Of a DNA stretch of 64,000 nt, positions 48,401-59,811 are shown piece after piece. Under the pieces are notes generated by a model, which had not been told where the DNA came from, did not search any database, and saw nothing but the letters and a program-made list of their open reading frames with translations. The number at the start of each line of letters is the position of its first letter. The first letter of the stretch is position 1. The stretch spans positions 85,627,060 to 85,691,059 of the forward strand of contig OU744721.1 in the NCBI GenBank assembly GCA_916613615.1, in the 5' to 3' direction. The translations under genes and the position numbers were made by a program. The DNA is from Steromphala cineraria (Eukaryota; Mollusca; Gastropoda; Trochida; Trochidae).

Positions 48401-51400
48401 AATGAACAAATAAGCATCATGTAACTTTTCTGAATAACATTTGAATGTTTAAATAATGATGACGTGCTCATGTCATCAGGGTCTTATCACTTCCACATGA
48501 GTTCCGTATTGCTCATACGCAAATACAATTTCGGAAATGAAGAAGTCGTTCAACACGTGTTTTGGAAAACAATGTGAATTCCTCAAGTGATTTTGGTATT
48601 CATTGCAAACGAAGTTTCCTTAACAAAGGAATAACGAAAATCTAAAAGCAATATCCTATATCTTGGTTGTCCTTCCATCTCACCATCCATCAGGATGACC
48701 CAACCAGTTGCACCACACTGACAAAACGAAGCGCAAACGCTCCAAAGCCTAAATGTGATTTATGAAATCCTATTTCAATTATCCTTACTTCAGCGATATC
48801 TGATGCCGCATATCAAGAAGATCAATTCCGTTTGCCCAAGATCAATTCCTTCGCGTTCTGTCAGTGGATGATGCGTTTATTGAATACCTTATCGTTTTGT
48901 GCAAAATAAGCTTCTTCGTTTTAAAGATAATGTTTATATTTTCTTCGATATTATTCATCAACCTGGTGTTTGGTTCTTAAGAGCCTGTACTTCTGGTAAT
49001 TGAATATTTCTCTATAACATCATTTACCTAAATGGGTCATCGTAAAAGAAGTAACCAAACATTTGACCCCAAGTACGTTGAGTCGTTAATGAACCTAGGT
49101 TATCAGTGACACCATCATTCAGTACCGTTGACATAAAACTAAGTATATCATCGAGTGATTGCCTTCAGTTTAGATAACATCGCAAGGCTATGCTCTCCCT
49201 TTGGTCGCTGTTTCTGTACATCTAAAAGGCACTATATTATATGTTCGTAAATTTGATATATTGAAATATTCTTAGTAGTAGTAAATTTAGATGTAGATAA
49301 CATAAGACATAATATTCTCAGTGTATGAGATAGGCCCCGCCCTTTTGCCCGACTATGTAAGGTTCTTGTTCAATTTCACCATTAAAATCAACAAAATACC
49401 ACTCTTGATCTGGCTACTTTAAGATTTGTTTCATTCCCTGGTATTCAACAAACATTAATTAACTATTTTGAGAGGTATTTTAGAAGAAGTTGGAATGACA
49501 ATAATGAAGAGGAATATGTGGATAACTAACTTATTTTATCATTGTATGCGACGATTCCACACAGGTTCCTCTGTCGACGTCGTTCTCAAGCATACCAATA
49601 ATAAGGAAGTGGTCATCCATATATTTCTCTTCATTATTAAAAGACAATTCTGCAATGATAGACATATTGACTTTGCAATATTTTATGCTTTAGACGTTGA
49701 TTCGATTGAGGACACTATTAGGTATCATGAATCTAAAACAGGCGATATGCATACAATTTAAAATTGACCGAAAAGAAATCAAATTCTTAACTGAAACAAC
49801 CTTTCCTCAAGTTAAATCTGTCACTTGATGTATTTCTATCAGGAGTACTATCATTGCTGGTGTATTCTCAAAGGTGATGTCGTGTCCGGGTTGTCTGCAA
49901 TACTAAAGTTTTCGATATCCTAGTTCATGTGGATTGATTGCAAATTTTCATATTCATATCGGGTGTTTTGATCTACGATGGAAAGCAATGAATTTTTGTC
50001 AAAACAATGGATTAAGATAAATGCCTGAAAGTTTCGTGAACATGATTGACAGAAAAGCAAATTTTAAATAATTTCTGAGAAACAGTGTGTAATATTGTAT
50101 TTTCTTAAACACGATCGTGATTTATTACGGGCACAAATATTGCTTATCCTTGTATGGTTTATGAAAACATAAATTACTGAGAAGATATATACTGATCAAT
50201 ATATAATTTGGTTTATGTAGTTGGAAAAGGGTGACATGAATTCTCAAAGGAATCGTCTTTGGGCGGAAAGTCAATTGATCAAGTGGATATTGCCCATGGG
50301 TCATACACTCGCTTTTGATTGAACTCCAGTTGGAACTCCTCTTTGGGATTTTTATGACAGTCGCGTTCTATATAGTGACGTTATACAAACGTTATCAGCA
50401 TTGGGTCAATATATATATTTTCAAAGACAGACAGATTCTTTATTATAGTCTCACCTCGGATTTAGCGAGCCTTCATATACATACAAATACCATATAAAAG
50501 TCAAATCTGACAGCTCTAAACGTATTGGTCCCAGTGTGTATGTTTACATCTTAGTGTAGTAACATTAACAAACATGTTTACGAAACGTTCTATTCATCAA
50601 GATCTAGGCAGGAATACAAGATAAACAATCTACAAACTTCCCTCCATTATGGCTTACTGACATGACAATATAAGAACACTTAAGCTTTATTTACGAGCAC
50701 GCAATACCAAGGCTGTATACAGAGTCCCCAATTATCATCCACATATCCTATCACTCTAAGCTATATACGTGGTCTAGACAGACATGTACTAAACTATTGT
50801 GTAACTACTTTTGACAAGACATTTGTTTTCTGCTCAATTTGATTGGAAAACCTGAATATACAAAACCTGTTAGAAGCTTATAGTATTCACCGCTTGCGGC
50901 TCTGTGTATACCCTTACACCGACAACAAGCTTGATTGATTATGTGCTTTAATCACTTCTTGACCTTTCCTTCGTTTATCAAGTATATCATCCTCTTTAAC
51001 AAAGACCAATTAGTTTGTTTAAAATAGATACAATTACTTTTTTCCCTAAGACAAATTATTTGGAATTCTCTGTCGCGTACATTAGTTGAATCGATTACCC
51101 TACATAAACAATACCATTAATTTTAAAGACCGAATAAATGTTCACATAAACGGTTGTCGGATGGACGATGAAAATCGTTGTTGTTAGAAAAAAAAGTTCA
51201 TGTATTTGACAAGGTCACTTCAAATGCCCTATAATAATCCTTTCTAAATGTTTGTGCGCACTAAAGGATCAGATTGAGTCATTCCTTATGTAATTACATC
51301 CTTCCTTCGTAAATAACAATTTCGATCAATCTTTCACTCTATACGTTTTAACTCTCTGGTGTGATGTTATCATGTCAAGGTTACTCCGTGAGTTGTTGGA

Positions 51401-52302
51401 GGTCACTTACATGTATGACAAACGTTTGAATAGTGTCATATAATTCAGGAGTATCTACTGTTGCAGGAAATAATCATTTAAAGCTTATCGATGTTGTCTA
51501 GTTATAAAGGAAAGGATTGAAGTCCCGATTTTGATCGAAAACTATGATCAGTAAAAGGCAATTTTGAAATTTATTCAAAGCAATCAGTATGACGATAAAG
51601 GGTTGATTTTATTCGATAACTTAAATAAATATTACTCTTGTAAATCCGCGAACATATATGACTGTTTTTTTAATTTCATTAAAAACAAGTATTTATCCTA
51701 TACTTTCTATTTTGGGATGAATGTATGAGATTTTTTCATTTTGTATAATGAAGTTTGCGAAAGGAATTCCTTTCAAAGCAACACAATATTTGATGAAAAT
51801 CAAAGTGTGAATTTTTAAGTATTTCCGGATGGCCTATTTGCTTTAAGTTCGATGTCACTACCATTGGCATGACACGAAGTAAAAACCTGAAGACATGTTT
51901 AAAGAGCTTGTTTATCAATGAAAGAGTATTGATAACTAAAATCACGTTTGTACCATATTAAAAAGTCATTTTTAATTTTAATAAGAATTATTAATTTCGA
52001 TAAAAGAGATATTTATTTCGATATCGTTTATCATATCTAAGTCGCATCGGGCTTCTGCGAAGAGAGTAGATGACCATGCTTTGAATGATATAAGCCCAAT
52101 TATGTTCACTTTTGTTGGCTGGAAATGACTATAAAACTGGACCATGGCACTGCTGCACAAGTTGGAATATATTGCGAGAGTGAAGATAAATAATTTTAAC
52201 GAAATATGAGTATGATATTCTTCTAAAAATCGCTATATTCAATCGTTTATATAATGTAATGTTACATGCTTACGGTGTTGCTAACATTTAATTTAATTCC
52301 AG
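42461..52302 (+). other. GPCR intron of 9.84 kb
   Basis: GTGAGT at the 5' end and TTTAATTCCAG at the 3' end (52292-52302), phase 0. Inside are a degenerate GACAGAAMTGG-rich stretch (about 43340-43490) and an 82-bp tandem duplication (45261-45423). Open stretches such as 44561-44926, 46300-46617 and 49468-49761 have no recognisable domains and are taken as chance. No nested gene found. Confidence 0.85.
45261..45423 (+). repeat. 82-bp tandem duplication in the GPCR intron
   Basis: Units 45261-45342 and 45343-45423 share GCGCCTGAGAA, ACAATATGTCATTA and ACATGGGATA at the same spacing, with roughly 80% identity. Confidence 0.8.
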
Positions 52303-52758
52303 GCCATTCTGATGATGATCACGGTTGTGGGGATCTACGGCATCTGCTGGCTGCCTCTCCACGTCATTACCATCGTGGGTGACGTCAACCCCTACATCTA
52401 CGACGCTAGCTACATGCGCATTATATGGATCGGAGCGCACTGGCTCGGTATGAGCAGCTGTATGTACAACCCAATCATCTACTGGTGGATGAACTCAAAG
52501 TTTCGAGAAGGTTACATCTACATCGTGACATCAGCTAGAGACTGCTTGTGTCGCAGGGACGAGAACCTCTTTGTGAATAAAACAAGGAACTATTGTAGTA
52601 CAGGTAACCATGTTAAGCAGAACGGTGAAATGAGACTTATTGCAATGAATACTGAGAAAGATATGGACGCTCATGACGAGTGCGGTGATCAGAGACACCT
52701 GAGGATAGTGGATCCGAACCTGGACTTGGAGCCGGGGAAAATACCTTTAAATGTGTAG
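52303..52758 (+). CDS. Neuropeptide-type GPCR, exon 2 (TM6, TM7, tail)
   Basis: Continues in phase 0 from exon 1: residues 230-380 and stop. TM6 carries CWLP (244-247, P247) and TM7 carries NPIIY (285-289). Helix 8 is followed by C310 and C312, which could be palmitoylated. The tail of about 70 residues has Ser/Thr and charged residues. Acceptor AG is at 52301-52302. The full 380-aa protein is a normal length for this family, with all signature residues present, so the gene looks functional. A candidate polyadenylation signal AATAAA lies at 52952-52957. Confidence 0.92.
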   Translation, partial: AILMMITVVGIYGICWLPLHVITIVGDVNPYIYDASYMRIIWIGAHWLGMSSCMYNPIIYWWMNSKFREGYIYIVTSARDCLCRRDENLFVNKTRNYCSTGNHVKQNGEMRLIAMNTEKDMDAHDECGDQRHLRIVDPNLDLEPGKIPLNV

Positions 52759-54540
52759 GACATGGGGCGCCTTGTTTGATTGATAAGTGCTCATTCGAAT
52801 GGCAAACTGCGTCCTCTAGCAAGTGTCATCATATTGGGGAATAATCAACTTCCTTCAAATATAGATTAACATTGGTTCGTGCCTTGATCATAATCATAAA
52901 GTTGTCTTGCTAGATGTACGTCACCACTGCAGCACAAGAAAACCCGTTAAGAATAAAAGTAAAAGAGACACAAAATAATACTGCATTTAAAAAAGGACAA
53001 CAAAGAATAGACATAGCGTTGTAGCGTCTTTATCACAAATGTTCGTGCAAAATAGGCTGCTGACTGCATCAAGCGATGCCAATAGTGAACCCATTTTGAT
53101 GTACATTTTGACTGATATACACTCAAACGTCATATAAAACATTCTTGTAAAAGTATAAGTCTAGTACCGTGCCAACTTCGTGTTCATGCCTTTTGCAAAA
53201 ATGATATAAATGCTAATGATAAGGATAAAGAAATGAGAAACCAGAAAGTTCCAAGAATCAATCCCGAAGCTATAGTTGTGTCTAAATTGCCCGAAATGTG
53301 TCATGTTTTGATAAAAAGGATATAAATATAATCATAGGGAACATAAAGTCCATTATTGTTTTAACTTATGACAATAGTTAATTGTTTATGAAATAAACGA
53401 TGACTCTTTGAAACGAGATTGTGTGAGATTTTATTCCGGATGGATTTTTGTGTTTCTGTGCATCATATCAATGGGGGAAACCTATCGCTTAAATGAATGA
53501 ACAGGGTTGAAACTAAATAAATACGACTGAAACAGATTTGATTATCACTTTTAAATCGAACAATGTTAGTTTGGACGCTCGAAATGAATCAAAATTGTAA
53601 TTATGAACACAATGAGTATTCTTGAAATGCCTGATTACAAAACGCAGCATTCTTTAGACACTATTTGATATTCGTTATGTAAGGGAACGGTTTCGATTCC
53701 GTGCATATGTAGTTAAAGCTAGCTGTAATAAAACCTCGGGACATATCATACTATTAGTCTCATAGTATTAAAGCTAGTTCAACTGGATTGGTTTCAATGT
53801 TCTGCTTTGAACAAAATTACAGACGTAAGATAGACGAATGCATTTCATCTCGATGTGTATACCAGGGGAATAACGTGGAAACGTTCACAATGATATATTG
53901 TCCATGGAATAGCATTGGCACACGAAATTAGGTCTTTGACGAAGTGGATTCACACGACTGTTGAAGCAAAGTGATTATGCTTAACAGGTTACACTTGATA
54001 CAATCTTTGCGTGATTCACGTCCATCAGACATAGCTAATAACCATTTAAATTGATGTTGTAAGTAGTTACAATCAGGGAAATGTATGATTAGACGCTGAA
54101 GGATGTTTAAGAAATAATTCTCTTTGAAGGAGGGGTCTTGGGAGTAACAATACATGAATAATTTACGAACCATCTTTATCACTTTAGACACTAAACTTCT
54201 AGATATTGAGGTCAGCTTCACACTGTTTAAATTGCGTTTATTGTGTCATTACACATTTTGGTAATTTATTGCTATATAATATTAAGGTTTAATATGTGCC
54301 ATTGCATTAGGTTCCTAGACCAAAATGAAAGTCAGTCTTATACACTTTAAGTGATCTCTGTAAATATAACTAAACATGATACAAATAAATCGTGCTTAAA
54401 TAACTCATGTTAAACTTAAACAAATGTGAATGTACCAGAATCCATATGCGGTCTGACTTCAACCAGTACCATGAATGAACCTTCTCCATCCTTACCTGTT
54501 ATGTTAAGAAATGTCACCATCCGCCGAACTCTCGCAGGTT
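52759..54540. other. GPCR 3' flank, otherwise nothing recognised
   Basis: The 3' untranslated region probably ends after the AATAAA at 52952-52957 (another is near 53392). No other gene or repeat recognised up to the Tc1 relic. Confidence 0.45.
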
Positions 54541-55035
54541 AATCTATGAAGTCAAGACAATTGAGACGTATTCGTGAACAACAAAGGTATCCAGTCATGA
54601 GCAGTAGATTCGACATGAACAGGAGCTTTCCCTTGACGTGCACCAAGGTGAGTAGGAGAACACATGGTCGTCTTGAATGCAATTCGTCTCATGCAATCGT
54701 CTACGCAGTTTGTGTGGAAAGCCTGATTCTGAGATTAAATCGAAAGCTTGGTGATGTTTTTGTGGTATTGTTGCAGAGCTTTTAGTAAAATGAAACGGTC
54801 ATCATATGGTGCTGCTGATCTTTCACGATCCCTGACATGTCGTCCTGTTGCATCACCTTTAGTCCAGAAACGATTCCAAGCCCTGCTGATGACACTGACA
54901 TCGAGTTCTTCATTAACTTCATGTTGCATCATTTCAATAACTCGACACAAATCGTCAGTGGTCAAATGTCGCTTATAACGTTACCATGTCGGCTAGCTGC
55001 AATTTCAGGTGTGGTACAAACTTCTAAAGACACGT
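54541..55035 (-). pseudogene. Tc1-like transposase relic
   Basis: The minus-strand frame 54965-54735 reads VSVISRAWNRFW, then TGRHVRDRERSAAP and DDRFILLKAL. This is the second helix-turn-helix and GRPR-like linker of Tc1 transposases. Further frames down to about 54545 hold a STQT block and degenerate sequence leading toward the catalytic domain, with several stops and frameshifts. No inverted ends identified. Confidence 0.65.
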
Positions 55036-55059
55036 AGCAAAAGCCTAACCATACAGGTT

Positions 55060-55382
55060 GCAATGAGATCACTTAATAATAATGTGCATACTTATATTGC
55101 GCCTTTTCCACGTCCTAAGACATGCTCAAAGCGCTACATTACTACCCCGAATGAGTGTACTTTCAAAGCTCCTACTAAGCGATAATCACGACCACGTAGG
55201 TCAGTACATCCAATTTTCAGGTACCCATGTTAACAGCTGGGTGGACTGTGGATGAAGTGCCTTGCCCAGGGACACAACACAGGATGAGACCCAAGTCACA
55301 AATTTTTGGTGTCTCCACCGGGATTCGAACCCGGGTCTCTGGCGTGAGAGGCCAGCATGCTAACCATTACACCACTGTGCAC
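55060..55382 (-). mobile_element. tRNA-Glu-derived SINE, copy in unit 1
   Basis: Minus-strand head 55382-55309 folds as a tRNA. It has the A-box region TGGTGTAATGGTTAGC, an anticodon stem CTGGC/GCCAG with loop CTCTCAC (anticodon CTC, Glu), and T arm CCGGG-TTCGAAT-CCCGG. The acceptor stem mispairs at three positions, so it is not a functional tRNA gene. The body contains the widespread invertebrate SINE-like motif AAGTGCCTTGCCCAGGGACA (reverse strand of the mid part) and AAAGCGCTACATTA, with an ATT-repeat tail near 55070-55090. Confidence 0.75.
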
Positions 55383-55409
55383 TTACGTGAGTGAATTTTC
55401 CTGATACAC

Positions 55410-56130
55410 ACGATTCCAATGATATAACTGAATGTTTTTGTGTTGCATATCAGCAATCTGGAGAAATCCATACATAAGAAAACCCGGTGTGCATCAGGAG
55501 TACACGTCCACCCAGTTTGTATTACCATGGTCATCAAATGAATTCAACATCTTGTTACATGCGTTTGGGTGGCGATGTGTGTCAATACACAAAAACTACA
55601 CCATAACTTCACACAGCGACTGTAATAGTTAACACACATATGTTTGTTCTTCCCACATCCCCAAGTAGAGCATTGTTATATAAATATTTAATCACACCAA
55701 GATAGATTTTAAAGAAAAACCTTTGTACTGTTTCAATATTGTCTTAACTGTAAAACCCCAGATTTCGGATCCATATAGCATTGTTGGTGCTATCACACTA
55801 TACATAATTTGAGTAAGAATCTAAAGGGGGAGAGAACGGTAATTCCTGAGAATTCGTAATATAGAGGAACAGACTTTCTTTTGGATTGTAACGCTTCACC
55901 ATACTAATCTGGATAAAAATAATCATTCCTATATATTTTTGATAAGATATTACTCTCATATTGTCCCTATCTGGTCCATTTTCTGTGCTTTTCAGTAAAC
56001 CTTTTTTTTTTAACAACAATAGTATACGACTTTTCCAACCTAACCTCCAATCCCCATTTATCACAGTAACATTTTAACATCACCAACTCGAACATTTGCC
56101 AATACTTTCTCATGCATATTTCTCAAGATA
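55410..56130 (-). pseudogene. LINE reverse transcriptase C-terminal remnant, unit 1
   Basis: Minus-strand frames read YCDKWGLEV and KGLLKSTE (post-palm region, about 56080-55960), then IAPTMLYGSEIWG (about 55800-55740), the thumb-side block typical of CR1/jockey-like LINE ORF2. Near the end comes HRHPNACNKMLNSFDDHGNT (about 55600-55530). Stops and frameshifts break it. The active-site YxDD segment is not included. Confidence 0.7.
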
Positions 56131-56428
56131 TTGAACATCTTTCCATGAGCCACTTTGGATAAAGTACACAAAGTAGTTTATACCTATGACTGCCCTATGA
56201 TGTTTAAACCGCTTTTGAAAATTATATAAATTCAAAATACTTACTTATCAGTAAACTATTAATTTTGTAATTGAAAGAAATATGTTGACACATTATGAGT
56301 GTTAACAAGTGATTATCGGTCATGTCTGGATATAAACGATTACAATAATTGGCTGAGTTAGAATTGACTGGCAGTGACGTCTCAACAGTGTAATTGTAGA
56401 CATATCCGATATTCCTGTAGAGAAGGTT

Positions 56429-56751
56429 GCAATGAGATCACTTAATAATAATGTGCATACTTATATTGCGCCTTTTCCACGTCCTAAGACATGCTCAAAG
56501 CGCTACATTACTACCCCGAATGAGTGTACTTTCACAGCTCCTACTAAGCGATAATCACGACCACGTAGGTCAGTACATCCAATTTTCAGGTACCCATGTT
56601 AACAGCTGGGTGGACTGTGGATGAAGTGCCTTGCCCAGGGACACAACACAGGATGAGACCCAAGTCACAAATTTTTGGTGTCTCCACCGGGATTCGAACC
56701 CGGGTCTCTGGCGTGAGAGGCCAGCATGCTAACCATTACACCACTGTGCAC
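56429..56751 (-). mobile_element. tRNA-Glu-derived SINE, copy in unit 2
   Basis: Tandem copy of 55060-55382; tRNA-like head at 56751-56678. Confidence 0.75.
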
Positions 56752-56778
56752 TTACGTGAGTGAATTTTCCTGATACAC

Positions 56779-57499
56779 ACGATTCCAATGATATAACTGA
56801 ATGTTTTTGTGTTGCATATCAGCAATCTGGAGAAATCCATACATAAGAAAACCCGGTGTGCATCAGGAGTACACGTCCACCCAGTTTGTATTACCATGGT
56901 CATCAAATGAATTCAACATCTTGTTACATGCGTTTGGGTGGCGATGTGTGTCAATACACAAAAACTACACCATAACTTCACACAGCGACTGTAATAGTTA
57001 ACACACATATGTTTGTTCTTCCCACATCCCCAAGTAGAGCATTGTTATATAAATATTTAATCACACCAAGATAGATTTTAAAGAAAAACCTTTGTACTGT
57101 TTCAATATTGTCTTAACTGTAAAACCCCAGATTTCGGATCCATATAGCATTGTTGGTGCTATCACACTATACATAATTTGAGTAAGAATCTAAAGGGGGA
57201 GAGAACGGTAATTCCTGAGAATTCGTAATATAGAGGAACAGACTTTCTTTTGGATTGTAACGCTTCACCATACTAATCTGGATAAAAATAATCATTCCTA
57301 TATATTTTTGATAAGATATTACTCTCATATTGTCCCTATCTGGTCCATTTTCTGTGCTTTTCAGTAAACCTTTTTTTTTTAACAACAATAGTATACGACT
57401 TTTCCAACCTAACCTCCAATCCCCATTTATCACAGTAACATTTTAACATCACCAACTCGAACATTTGCCAATACTTTCTCATGCATATTTCTCAAGATA
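56779..57499 (-). pseudogene. LINE reverse transcriptase C-terminal remnant, unit 2
   Basis: Tandem copy of 55410-56130 with the same stops and frameshifts, showing that the damage predates the duplication. Confidence 0.7.
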
Positions 57500-57793
57500 T
57501 TGAACATCTTTCCATGAGCCACTTTGGATAAAGTACACAAAGTAGTTTATACCTATGACTGCCCTATGATGTTTAAACCGCTTTTGAAAATTATATAAAT
57601 TCAAAATACTTACTTATCAGTAAACTATTAATTTTGTAATTGAAAGAAATATGTTGACACATTATGAGTGTTAACAAGTGATTATCGGTCATGTCTGGAT
57701 ATAAACGATTACAATAATTGGCTGAGTTAGAATTGACTGGCAGTGACGTCTCAACAGTGTAATTGTAGACATATCCGATATTCCTGTAGAGAA

Positions 57794-59019
57794 AGTGACA
57801 CGTGTGACATGTGTGCTAACTAGTTGTGATGGAGAGAGTCCGGTACCTCATTCTCTCTTTTCGTTATTGTCATAGATGAAGGTTTCATAAGTGTCAGTAT
57901 ATCAATTTCCTAGACTAACATTACATCTTAACCTAATAAGTATTTGACAGAGGGCAAAGCCCTGGGGGATTTAAGAACGTTTAAGTAATGATGAGAAGAT
58001 GATGTTACAATGTTGAATACACCTTGGCCTTAAAACTGTTTAAGTAACGTCAATAACATACAAAATTGTTGCTAACACAATGTACCAATTCAATTATTAT
58101 AAATCTATTTCGAAATGTTAAAATATATCCTTTGGTATCTTTGAAACCAATTATGATAAATAACAGCGATACAAATGGTTACATGTTCATTGACATTTAG
58201 AGGCCCAATTTTACAAGTATTCGTCGACCTTTAAGGGTACAAATGGTTAACTATTGAATGACTTTTGTCATGTGTTATATAAGTAATAATTCATGACAAC
58301 GTGAAATCTGAATCCTTTGATAAAACACAATTAGGTTGGAAATATACATCTGCATCATATGAAATAGCTCAATAGCTCAAGTCCATTATACAATGGACAA
58401 TGATATATATTTAGTTTTGCTCTAAAAGAAGAATGCAATAACATCATTAAAGTCATCTGTGAATATTTATTTTATTGTTTATTTGTTATTTTTTATTGTC
58501 ATGTGGGGTAAATAATTGAACAAACAAAATTATTTAAGGTACTTTTTCTTTTTTTATCAGCGTATATTTCCACATTTTCTGGGATAGGATAATATACTGA
58601 ATACAAAATAAAGATATGAAGTGGCATTTATATCTACAAATCCATAATTATGCAATTCAGTAAAATAATATTTCACTACGATCTGACAATATGACACGAA
58701 CATTAATAGCAAGGTCAAAATACTGCAGTGCGGAAATGGCTCTGTTTACCAATGAACTTGATTTTAAGTATGAGTCCAAATGATTGGTGAAGTATATATT
58801 ACATGAGGAAGTATTGGGTTGGTAGAAACAAATCCAATACTGAATATCACATCTATAAGTACTGGACTTAAAACATCAATTTAACAAAATCAAGAACAAC
58901 TATAATTTTAACGTGTATGTTTAGTCACAAAATATCATATCCTTCCTATGTTGAATCATTACGGTGAAGACCTACAATGCCATCTAGCCATCTCGTCATG
59001 TATATGATTCATGCAATGA
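57794..59019. other. Noncoding stretch, nothing recognised
   Basis: AT-rich, no domain-bearing frame and no repeat structure seen. Confidence 0.45.
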
Positions 59020-59811
59020 ACATCTCGAGAATACCTCCAGGATATCACTCACCAGGACATGTCGAGAATACCTCCAGGATATCACTCACCAAGACATGTC
59101 GAGAATACCTCCAGGATATCACTCACCAGGACATCTCGAGAATACCTCCAGGATATCACTCACCAGGACATGTCTAGAATACCTCCAGGATATCACTCAC
59201 CAGGACATGTCGAGAATACCTCCAGGATATCACTCACCAGGACATCTCGAGAATACCTCCAGGATATCACTCACCAGGACATCTCGAGAATACCTCAAGG
59301 ATATCACTCACCAGGACATCTCGAGAATTCCTCCAGGATATCACTCACCAGGACATGTCGAGAATACCTCAAGGATATCACTCACCAGGACATCTCGAGA
59401 ATACCTCCAGGATATCACTCACCAAGACATGTCGAGAATACCTCCAGGATATCACTCACCAGGACATGTCGAGAATACCTCAAGGATATCACTCACCAGG
59501 ACATCTCGAGAATACCTCCAGGATATCACTCACCAGGACATGTCGAGAATACCTCCAGGATATCACTCACCAGGACATGTCGAGAATACCTCAAGGATAT
59601 CACTCACCAGGACATCTCGAGAATACCTCCAGGATATCACTCACCAGGACATCTCGAGAATACCTCCAGGATATCACTCACCAGGACATGTCGAGAATAC
59701 CTCCAGGATATCACTCACCAGGACATCTCGAGAATACCTCCAAGATATCACTCACAAGGACATGTCGAGAATACCTCCAAGATATCACTCACAAGGACAT
59801 GTCGAGATAAA
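59020..59811 (+). repeat. 37-bp minisatellite, about 21 units, with a 111-bp higher-order repeat
   Basis: Each unit reads from GAGAATACCTC through ATATCACTCACC to GGACAT. Three sites vary: ACAT(C/G)TCGAG, CCTC(C/A)AGG and ACCA(G/A)GAC. Units 10-18 (about 59355-59690) repeat as triplets with the same order of variants, giving a 111-bp higher-order period. Since 37 is not a multiple of three and the unit has no stop, all three plus-strand frames stay open, producing long apparent ORFs that should not be read as genes. Confidence 0.95.

Larger units (their letters stand above)
55056..56424. repeat. 1,369-bp tandem duplication, unit 1
   Basis: Followed immediately by unit 2 (56425-57793) with the same length and near identity; one substitution seen (55156 A against 56535-56536 region C in TTTCAAAGCT/TTTCACAGCT). 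The unit contains, on the minus strand, a LINE RT remnant followed by a tRNA-derived SINE. Confidence 0.95.
56425..57793. repeat. 1,369-bp tandem duplication, unit 2
   Basis: Second unit, ending at GTAGAGAA before unique sequence. Every landmark is exactly 1,369 bp downstream of that in unit 1. Confidence 0.95.

Noticed and set aside
55309..55382. Functional tRNA-Glu(CTC) gene on the minus strand
   Set aside because: Three mismatches in the acceptor stem and a SINE body directly attached; it is a tRNA-derived SINE head.
59020..59811. Possible CRISPR-like array
   Set aside because: Units are directly adjacent with no unique spacers, and the context is an animal nuclear genome.
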